DNA of 39,695 nt from Ilumatobacteraceae bacterium. Its GTDB lineage: Bacteria > Actinomycetota > Acidimicrobiia > Acidimicrobiales > Ilumatobacteraceae. Positions 32,859 to 39,695 of the stretch are shown here, piece after piece; position 1 is the first letter of the stretch, and each line of letters starts with the position of its first letter. The stretch spans positions 1 to 39,695 of the forward strand of contig JAOBWK010000090.1 in assembly GCA_025463305.1 (NCBI GenBank). Reading direction: 5' to 3'. The notes under the pieces were generated by a model. That model searched no databases, was not told where the DNA came from, and saw nothing but the letters and a program-made list of their open reading frames with translations. Both the position numbers and the translations under genes were made by a program.

Positions 32859-33560
32859 GTGAGCGCGGAGCCTGGACCAGCACGTCGTGCCGGGGGTCAC
32901 CAACGGATCCCGCGACCGCAGGCGTGGCGTCTCGACGTGCCCTCTGCATGGCCGGCGCGCGAGGTGCCGACGGCTGCCGACGTCTGCGCGATCGTCGGCG
33001 CGGCGGGCCTCGGTGGCGCGCCCACCACGCCGCCGTTCCCGGACGCGCGGGCGTCGGCGGTGTTGATCGCGCTCGTCGACGGACCACGCGGCGCCGAGGT
33101 GCTGCTGACGAAGCGGTCCGAGTCGTTGCGCAACCACCGCGGCGAGATCAGCTTCCCCGGCGGGCGGGTCGATCCGGGCGAGACGGCGATCGAGACCGCG
33201 CTGCGCGAGGCGCGCGAGGAGGTGGGTCTCGATCCGGCCGCGGTCCACGTGTGCGGCCGGCTCAGCCACCTGTCCACCGTCGTCAGCCGCAGCTCCATCG
33301 TGCCCATCGTCGCGACCCTTCGCCAGCGTCCCGCGTTGGTGCCTCACGAGGTGGAGGTTGCGCGCATCCTGTGGGTGCCGCTCGCGGAGCTGGTCGATCC
33401 GGCCACCTATCGCCAGGAGTGGTGGGGCACCCCGCCGCTCGATCGCCGGATGACGTTCTTCGAGCTCGACGACGAGACGGTCTGGGGTGCCACCGCGCAC
33501 ATGCTGTTCGAGTTGCTGGGCCTCGTCTACGGACCGCCGGCGAGCCGCACCGCGCTGTAG
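32859..33560 (+). CDS. Nudix hydrolase, CoA pyrophosphatase type
   Basis: This 233-residue protein probably hydrolyses CoA and its derivatives to 3',5'-ADP and phosphopantetheine. The CoA-specific motif appears as LLTKRSESLRNHRGEISFPG (residues 82-101). It runs into the Nudix box, G102 to about L124, with REAREEVGL matching RExxEExGU. The C-terminus EDDETVWG-like region is here ELDDETVWGATAHML, typical of the CoAse group. An N-terminal extension of about 60 residues includes TAADVCAIVGAAG. GTG 32859 sits 7 nt behind a -10 box. Its last 34 bp overlap the 3' end of the convergent phospholipase gene. Confidence 0.9.
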   Translation: MSAEPGPARRAGGHQRIPRPQAWRLDVPSAWPAREVPTAADVCAIVGAAGLGGAPTTPPFPDARASAVLIALVDGPRGAEVLLTKRSESLRNHRGEISFPGGRVDPGETAIETALREAREEVGLDPAAVHVCGRLSHLSTVVSRSSIVPIVATLRQRPALVPHEVEVARILWVPLAELVDPATYRQEWWGTPPLDRRMTFFELDDETVWGATAHMLFELLGLVYGPPASRTAL

Positions 33561-34054
33561 TAGGTGTACGCCCACGAGATGCACGTCGGCCGGTCGATGA
33601 GCCGTCGCGCGTGGCAGTGGGTGAGCATGTCGCCGAGGAAGTTCTCGTCGATCCGCTTGCGGTTCGGGCCGTTCCAGAACCGCCCGGCGCCGTAGCGGCG
33701 ATCGAGCAGCTTGGTGTTGCGGTAGCCGAAGTCGTGACGGCGGCACGGCTCGGTGAAATCGAAGCTGCGCCCGGTGTTGCCGACGAGCGGCGCCGAGCAG
33801 AGGTCGGTCGACCAGTCGAACCACGTGTCACCGCTTCGGCCGTCGGGTCCGATGCGCTGCCGTGTGGCGCTGGTGAAGGCGCCGATCGACGTCGCGAACA
33901 ACATCCGCTGGACGAAGGCATCGTCGCCGGCGGCTGTGCCACCACCGGCCGCGAACGTCGGGGTCGACCAGCCGGGCGTGATCAGGCCGGCCGGGATGAA
34001 CATGGCAGTCAACAGGCTCGTGACTGCGACGAGGACACGGGCGAGATGCCGCAT
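33527..34054 (-). CDS. Secreted prokaryotic phospholipase A2
   Basis: The 175-residue protein has a signal peptide (residues 1-36, MRHLARVLVAVTSLLTAMFI then a cleavage-like TFA-AGG). A prokaryotic phospholipase A2 domain follows, with the His-Asp catalytic dyad H107/D108 in CRRHDFGYRN. LCSAPLVGNTGRSFDF precedes it, and cysteines near 86, 104, 147 and 158 could form two disulphides as in Streptomyces PLA2. It would cleave the sn-2 acyl chain of phospholipids outside the cell, probably with calcium. ATG 34054 has an AAAGGGGA ribosome binding site; the longer upstream frame is an antisense shadow of the peptidase gene. It converges with the Nudix gene, overlapping by 34 bp. Confidence 0.88.
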   Translation of the reverse strand: MRHLARVLVAVTSLLTAMFIPAGLITPGWSTPTFAAGGGTAAGDDAFVQRMLFATSIGAFTSATRQRIGPDGRSGDTWFDWSTDLCSAPLVGNTGRSFDFTEPCRRHDFGYRNTKLLDRRYGAGRFWNGPNRKRIDENFLGDMLTHCHARRLIDRPTCISWAYTYYSAVRLAGGP

Positions 34055-34144
34055 GATGTCCCCTTTGGGTTGTCTCTGACCTCGCCGATTCAACCACCGC
34101 GATCCGGTGCGGCCAACACGCCCCGCCAGGATTCGCGCCCGGCC

Positions 34145-34150
34145 TACTGT
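34145..34150 (+). promoter_or_regulatory. -10 box (TACTGT) for leaderless iminopeptidase transcript
   Basis: TACTGT is followed by 6 nt and the ATG at 34157; no ribosome binding site is seen. The gap to the divergent phospholipase start at 34054 is 102 bp and holds nothing else recognisable. Confidence 0.45.
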
Positions 34151-34156
34151 GGGCGG

Positions 34157-35113
34157 ATGACCGGCTTCTACCCCGAGATCGAACCGTACGAGTCGGGGAT
34201 GCTCGACGTCGGTGACGGCCAGTTCGTGGCCTGGGAGGTGTCCGGGAACCCCGACGGCAAACCGGTCGTGTTCCTCCACGGTGGCCCCGGTGCCGGCACC
34301 TCGCCGAGCCACCGCCGGCTGTTCGATCCGCTCCGGTACCGCATCGTCCTGTTCGACCAGCGCGGCTGTGGCCGCAGCACACCGCACGCCAGCGGCCCTG
34401 GCGTCGATCTCACGACCAACACGACGTGGCACCTCGTCGCCGACATGGAGCGCCTGCGCGAGCACCTGGGCATCGATCGTTGGCAGGTGTTCGGCGGCTC
34501 GTGGGGGAGCACGCTCGCGCTCGCGTACGCAGAGACCCACGTCGCCCGCGTCACCGAGATCGTGCTGCGCGGCATCTTCACCCTGCGCCCGAAAGAGCTG
34601 GACTGGTTCTACGAGGGTGGCGCAGCGGCCATCTTCCCGGACACGTGGGAGGGCTTCCTCACCCCGGTGGCGCAGGACGACCGGGGTGCGCTGATCCAGG
34701 CGTACCACCGGCTGCTCAACGATCCGGACCCGGCGGTGCACGGGCCCGCGGCCGTCGCGTGGGCGACGTGGGAGGGCTCGGGCATCACGCTGCTGCCGCA
34801 GCCGGCCACGGTCGACCGGTTCGCCGATCCGACGTTCGTGCTGGCGTTCGCGCGCATCGAGAACCACTACTTCGTCCACCACGGTTGGTTCGAGGACGAG
34901 CAGCTGATCCGCGACGCCGACCGGCTGCGGCACGTCCCGGCCGCCATCGTCCAGGGCCGCTACGACATGTGCACGCCGGCGATGACCGCCTGGGACCTGC
35001 ATCGGGCCTGGCCGGAAGCGGATCTCGTGATGGTGCCCGACGCGGGTCACGCCTACGACGAGCCGGGCATCCTCGCCGCGCTCATCGCCGCGACGGATCG
35101 GTTCGGCGGCTGA
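34157..35113 (+). CDS. pip: Proline iminopeptidase
   Basis: Pip is an alpha/beta hydrolase that removes N-terminal proline from peptides. The 318 residues show IEPYESGMLDVGDG at the start, the oxyanion motif HGGPGAG (41-47), FDQRGCGRSTPH and the nucleophile Ser115 in GGSWGSTLALAYA. The acid is in QGRYDMCTP and the histidine in PDAGHAYDEP. WATWEGSG and IENHYFVHHGWF are family-specific segments. ATG 34157 gives the normal length and lies behind a -10 box at leaderless spacing. It converges with the decarboxylase gene with a 6-bp gap and no visible terminator. Confidence 0.93.
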   Translation: MTGFYPEIEPYESGMLDVGDGQFVAWEVSGNPDGKPVVFLHGGPGAGTSPSHRRLFDPLRYRIVLFDQRGCGRSTPHASGPGVDLTTNTTWHLVADMERLREHLGIDRWQVFGGSWGSTLALAYAETHVARVTEIVLRGIFTLRPKELDWFYEGGAAAIFPDTWEGFLTPVAQDDRGALIQAYHRLLNDPDPAVHGPAAVAWATWEGSGITLLPQPATVDRFADPTFVLAFARIENHYFVHHGWFEDEQLIRDADRLRHVPAAIVQGRYDMCTPAMTAWDLHRAWPEADLVMVPDAGHAYDEPGILAALIAATDRFGG

Positions 35114-35119
35114 GGGACG

Positions 35120-36541
35120 TCAACCCGCGAGCGACTGGAGCAGGTTCCATCCCGCGAGGACGTGGCGCTCGGCGGTGAGCCGGGTGCCGATCGAGAAGCG
35201 CAGGATCGAGCGCGGTTCGCCGTCGACCTGCAGCACGGTCCGCGTGAACATCACCCGGCCCGTCGCGTTCGCTGCCTCGATCAGCGCGTCGGTGGCGGCG
35301 TTGCCGGCGACGAGCGAGCAGCACAGCAGGTTCAGCGGATGCGGCGCGTCGATGCGGAACCGCGCGTCCGCGCCCACCAGCTCGGCCAGCTGCTCGGTGA
35401 GCCCTACGTGCCCACGGATCATCGCCTGCACGCCCTCGACACCGTCGCAGCGGAGCATGAACCACAGCTTCAGGGCACGGAAGCGACGACCGAGTGGGAT
35501 CTGCCAGTCGCGGTAGTCGATGGCCGCGCCGCTCTCCAACGCCTTCGAGCGGAGGAACTCGGGAAGGATGCTCAGCGCGCCGAGCAGTGATGCCCGGTCG
35601 GCGGTCCAGAACAGATCGCAGTCGAAGTTGACGCCCATCCACTTGTGCGGGTTGGTGCAGTAGCTGTCGGCGAGGTCCAATCCGTCGTTGACCCACCGCA
35701 GCTCAGGGACGAGCGCGGCGATGCCGCTCATCGCCGCGTCGACGTGCAACCACAGGCCCTCGCGCCGGCAGATCTCGCCGATCTGCTCGGTGGGGTCGAA
35801 CGCGGTCGAGCTGGTCGTGCCGCGCGATGCGCAGACGAAGAACGGCACGATGCCGGCAGCACGGTCCTCGGCGATCATCCGCGCGAGCTCGTCGGCGCGC
35901 ATCGCGAACACGTCGTCGCACGGCACCATCCGTATCCGGTCCGAACCGATGCCGGCGATGCGCAGCCCCTTCTCGATGCTGCTGTGGGCCTGCGCGGTGG
36001 TGTAGGCGACGAGGCGCGTGGTGTCGCCGTCGACGTTCACCTCGCCGCCCGTCACCCGCCAGCGCGCGGCGAGGATCGCGGCCAGCGTCGCCTCCGATGC
36101 CGATCCCTGGATCACCCCGCCGCCGGCTGACGAATCGCTGCGGAACCGGGCCGGGAGCCCGAGCAGCTCCTGCATCCAGTCGAGCATCAGCGTCTCGACC
36201 TCCGTGCACGCCGGGCTGGTGACCCAGCTCATGCCCTGCACGCCGAGGCCGGCTGCAGCGAGCTCGCCGAGGATGGCCGAGTACGACGAGTTGGCCGGGA
36301 AGTAGGCGAAGAAGTTGGGATGCTGCCAGTTGGTGAGCCCTGGCACGACGATGTCGTCGAGGTCGGCCATCACCGCGCTGAACGGCTCGACCGTGGTGGG
36401 CGGGTGCGGCGGCAACCGGCGGCGAACGTCGCCCGGCTGCAACGCGGGATCGAACACGGGCAGCTGCTCGATGTCCTCGATGTAGTCGGCGATCCAGTCG
36501 ATCAGGGCATGGCCGTTCTGGCGGAACTCCTCGGGTGTCAC
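35120..36541 (-). CDS. Aromatic-L-amino-acid decarboxylase-type PLP enzyme
   Basis: This 473-residue group II decarboxylase resembles DOPA, tryptophan and tyrosine decarboxylases. Landmarks are TNWQHPNFFAYFPANSSY, SPACTEVETLMLDWMQ, GGGVIQGSASEATLAA, and VDAAMSGIAALVPELR. The PLP-binding Lys300 lies in NPHKWMGVNFDCDLFW. A later GRRFRALKLWFMLRCDGVEG supports the AADC branch. The substrate cannot be fixed from sequence; tryptophan, phenylalanine or DOPA are candidates. The start is GTG 36541, 8 nt behind a TACCGT -10 box on the minus strand. It is divergent from the broken alpha/beta hydrolase gene, 31 bp away, so the pair may be co-regulated. Confidence 0.9.
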   Translation of the reverse strand: MTPEEFRQNGHALIDWIADYIEDIEQLPVFDPALQPGDVRRRLPPHPPTTVEPFSAVMADLDDIVVPGLTNWQHPNFFAYFPANSSYSAILGELAAAGLGVQGMSWVTSPACTEVETLMLDWMQELLGLPARFRSDSSAGGGVIQGSASEATLAAILAARWRVTGGEVNVDGDTTRLVAYTTAQAHSSIEKGLRIAGIGSDRIRMVPCDDVFAMRADELARMIAEDRAAGIVPFFVCASRGTTSSTAFDPTEQIGEICRREGLWLHVDAAMSGIAALVPELRWVNDGLDLADSYCTNPHKWMGVNFDCDLFWTADRASLLGALSILPEFLRSKALESGAAIDYRDWQIPLGRRFRALKLWFMLRCDGVEGVQAMIRGHVGLTEQLAELVGADARFRIDAPHPLNLLCCSLVAGNAATDALIEAANATGRVMFTRTVLQVDGEPRSILRFSIGTRLTAERHVLAGWNLLQSLAG

Positions 36542-36549
36542 GGGCCGCG

Positions 36550-36566
36550 ACGGTAATCGCTACCTT
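36550..36566. promoter_or_regulatory. Divergent leaderless -10 boxes
   Basis: On the minus strand TACCGT (36555 down to 36550) lies 8 nt before the decarboxylase GTG at 36541. On the plus strand TACCTT (36561-36566) lies 6 nt before ATG 36573. Five base pairs separate the two boxes in the 31-bp gap. Confidence 0.45.
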
Positions 36567-36572
36567 CGGGCG

Positions 36573-37525
36573 ATGAGCACCGATGCCGACATCGATCCGG
36601 AGCGCTTCACCGTCGAGCACTGCGAGCTCCGCGGCTTCCGCCAGGCGTACGTACGGGTCATCCCGCGCGACCGCGCCGGCCGAGGTGTCCCGCTGCTGTG
36701 CGTGCACGGCTGGCCGGAGTCGAAGCGCATCTTCTGGAAGGTCATCGAGCCGCTCGCAGCCGCTGGCTTCGAGGTGATCGTTCCAGATCTGCGCGGGTTC
36801 GGCGACAGCGACCTCGGTCCCGACGGCTTCCACGACGTCGCATCGCACGCGCTCGATCTGCACGCACTGGTCCACGATCACCTCGGCCACGAATCGGTCG
36901 TGCTGGTCGGCGGCGACCTCGGCGGCCCCATCATCCAGGACCTCGCCCTGCGCCATCCCGAGTGGGTCGACCGGATGGTGTTGTTCAACTCGCCGTTGCC
37001 GTACCTGCGCGAGGAGATGGCCGGCATCGACGGCACCCGCACGGCGCGTGAGTCGGCCGACTACTTCGTCCGCCAGGGCAGCGACGCCGACGCGCTGGCC
37101 GCCGAGCTGGTCACGCCGGGCGAGCGCCGGCGGTACATCGCCACCTTCTACACCAGCCGGTTCTGGGCCCATCCCGAAGCGTTCGGCTCGCCCGACATCA
37201 TCGACTTCCACACCGAGCCGTTCGCCGACGCGGCGCATCTGCGCGCGAGCTTCGGCGCGTACGAGAGCGCCTTCGACCCGTCCAAGCGCTCGGGCCCGTC
37301 GTGTCGGGGCGCAACACGCGCACGCCCACGTTGATCCTCCACGGCCCGAGCGATCACGTGATGTACCCGGCGTTCGACCTGATGGCCGCGAAGGTGTTCG
37401 ACCACCACGTCGGCCCGTTCCAGCTCCGCGACTGCGGCCACTTCGTGCCGTGGGAGGCACCGCACGCATTGGTCAGTGGCACCGTTGCGTTCTGCAGCGA
37501 CCTGCTCGCCGTGGGCCGCGCCTGA
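36573..37525 (+). pseudogene. Epoxide-hydrolase-like alpha/beta hydrolase, broken by a -1 frame change
   Basis: The first frame (36573-37334) encodes CVHGWPESKRIFWKV, VPDLRGFGDSD and VGGDLGGPIIQD with an aspartate nucleophile, as in epoxide hydrolases and haloalkane dehalogenases. It then runs into a nonsense tail after FDPSKRSGP. The continuation lies in the -1 frame (to 37525): PVVSGRNTRTPTLILHGPSD then the catalytic histidine in RDCGHFVPWEAP. One extra G in the GGGCCC run at 37292-37297 would join them as SKRSGPVVSGRN. The break separates nucleophile from histidine, so the product is inactive unless the shift is bypassed. Zero-frame G-GGC-CCG formally fits a -1 slippery heptamer. A sequencing deletion is equally possible. 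Reconstructed length is about 317 residues. Confidence 0.8.
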
Positions 37526-37527
37526 CC

Positions 37528-37552
37528 GACCCGAGGCCTGTGATCGACGGGT

Positions 37553-37553
<1 letters not shown>
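37528..37553. terminator. Weak inverted repeat between convergent genes
   Basis: GACCCG (37528-37533) and CGGGTC (37548-37553) form a 6-bp stem with a 14-nt loop in the 27-bp gap between the broken hydrolase and the monooxygenase. No T-run is present. It may be a weak bidirectional terminator. Confidence 0.3.
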
Positions 37554-39055
<1,502 letters not shown>

Positions 39056-39132
39056 CGGATCGCTCTCCATGATCGTCCGCGGTCCCCGAACCGCAGGGGC
39101 TGACTGTAGTGCGTGCCGGTGTTGCGTCCATC

Positions 39133-39157
39133 GGGGCGGGGCGGGGCGGGGCCGGGG
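39133..39157 (+). repeat. G-quadruplex-forming tract
   Basis: Five GGGG runs are separated by C, C, C and CC (starts at 39133, 39138, 39143, 39148 and 39154). This is an ideal intramolecular G-quadruplex pattern on the plus strand. It lies 78 bp upstream of the monooxygenase start, in the 155-bp gap after the HNH gene. That gap holds no other recognised element. Confidence 0.85.
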
Positions 39158-39210
39158 CGCGGCATCGGCCTGGCGGGATGCGCCGGGTCGACACGTGTTC
39201 GATCGCCGCT

Positions 39211-39695
39211 TCATGCGGCCCGCTGGGTGGAGGGTGGTCCGGTGGTCTGCACGGAGCCGTCCGGGAACGTGATCGTCAACGACCGGTCCGGGTGCAGGAC
39301 GAGTTGCCATCCGCCTTCGTGGACGAGGTGATGGTGCCGCTTGCAGAGTGGCAGCAGGCTCGCGAGGTCGGTGCGACCGTTGAACGGTGGCCGCCACCAC
39401 ACGACGTGATGCGGTTGACAATGCCTCGCCCGCACCTCACACCCGGGGACCCCGCAGGTCGGGTACATGGCCCGCAGCGCCCGCCGCTGTCGTTTGGTGG
39501 CGAGACGTTTCGATCGTCCTTCGTCGAGGACGACACCGTCACCGTCGAGGACGACCGGGATGATCGCGGCCATGCAGGCCATCCGCCGATACGACTCCAC
39601 CGGCAACGTCAGATCATGACCCGGGTCGATGATCGAGCCTTTGTGGAGCCCCGACATGAGCGTGTCGAGGTCGACGACGACGATGATCTCGGTGT
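39211..39695 (-). CDS. HNH endonuclease domain protein (DUF222-type), C-terminal part
   Basis: The frame is open to the window edge on the minus strand, so only the last 161 residues or so are visible. The start is outside, because the sequence upstream of the first ATG (39657) still reads in frame as TEIIVVVDLDTLMSG. That stretch matches the DUF222-linked domain of this family. An HNH region follows: CGVPGCEVRARHCQPHH, then DLASLLPLCKRHHHLVHEGGW, with two CxxC-like zinc half-sites and the catalytic histidines. Such proteins are very abundant in actinobacteria, often in many copies, and their role is unclear; restriction or mobile-element links have been proposed. Confidence 0.85.
   Translation of the reverse strand, partial: TEIIVVVDLDTLMSGLHKGSIIDPGHDLTLPVESYRRMACMAAIIPVVLDGDGVVLDEGRSKRLATKRQRRALRAMYPTCGVPGCEVRARHCQPHHVVWWRPPFNGRTDLASLLPLCKRHHHLVHEGGWQLVLHPDRSLTITFPDGSVQTTGPPSTQRAA

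Noticed and set aside
33562..35050. Long N-terminal extension of the phospholipase frame through the iminopeptidase gene
   Set aside because: It is antisense to a conserved enzyme; ATG 34054 gives a signal peptide and a good ribosome binding site.
39211..39695. HNH protein as evidence of a group II intron or prophage
   Set aside because: It matches the common actinobacterial DUF222-HNH type, and no reverse transcriptase or phage gene lies nearby.

Overview
This is a GC-rich, gene-dense actinobacterial chromosome segment. Several things point to Actinobacteria: the gene order rpsM-rpsK-rpsD-rpoA-rplQ-truA-rplM-rpsI-glmM followed by glmS, acpS, nnr, alr, tsaE, tsaB, rimI and tsaD; a CIRCE-controlled groES-groEL pair; a DUF222/HNH-type protein; and many genes whose start codon lies 6-9 nt behind a TANNNT -10 box, as in leaderless transcripts. 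I infer a deep-branching lineage such as Acidimicrobiia (Ilumatobacter-like), but that is an impression from protein style. It was not tested by a search.

Layout. Positions 1-4476 hold the end of the alpha/ribosomal operon plus truA, rplM and rpsI. A small antisense membrane ORF faces the end of truA. Positions 4507-9313 carry UDP-GlcNAc precursor genes: glmM, then a GlmS homologue nearly twice the normal size. Positions 9352-15007 form a tightly overlapping housekeeping chain (acpS, nnr, alr, tsaE, tsaB, rimI, tsaD) for cofactor repair, D-alanine and tRNA t6A synthesis. The acpS start is preceded by a tandemly repeated stop/start relay. Positions 15065-17944 encode RNA modification and house-cleaning enzymes (THUMP-type methyltransferase, Dus, Maf).

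Positions 17948-26501 form an envelope region. It holds a YbhN-like membrane protein, a PDZ-less HtrA-like protease, a sensor kinase, a GT2-GtrA fusion, a second GtrA protein, an OmpR-family response regulator on the opposite strand, and a YkcB-like GT39 glycosyltransferase with a glycine-rich repeat loop. Together they look like a lipid-linked sugar system for surface glycosylation with its own two-component regulator and protease. This is the best candidate for an under-described system here. A CASTOR/POLLUX-type RCK channel follows (26686-28713), then groES-groEL with a perfect CIRCE and a strong terminator.

Positions 30958-39695 are accessory: two unknown proteins, a nucleoside hydrolase, a Nudix CoA pyrophosphatase, a secreted phospholipase A2, a proline iminopeptidase, an aromatic amino acid decarboxylase, a frame-broken epoxide-hydrolase-like gene, a Baeyer-Villiger-type monooxygenase and the C-terminal part of an HNH protein running off the end. 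No tRNA, rRNA, CRISPR array, insertion sequence or phage gene was recognised. No gene-free stretch exceeds about 220 bases.
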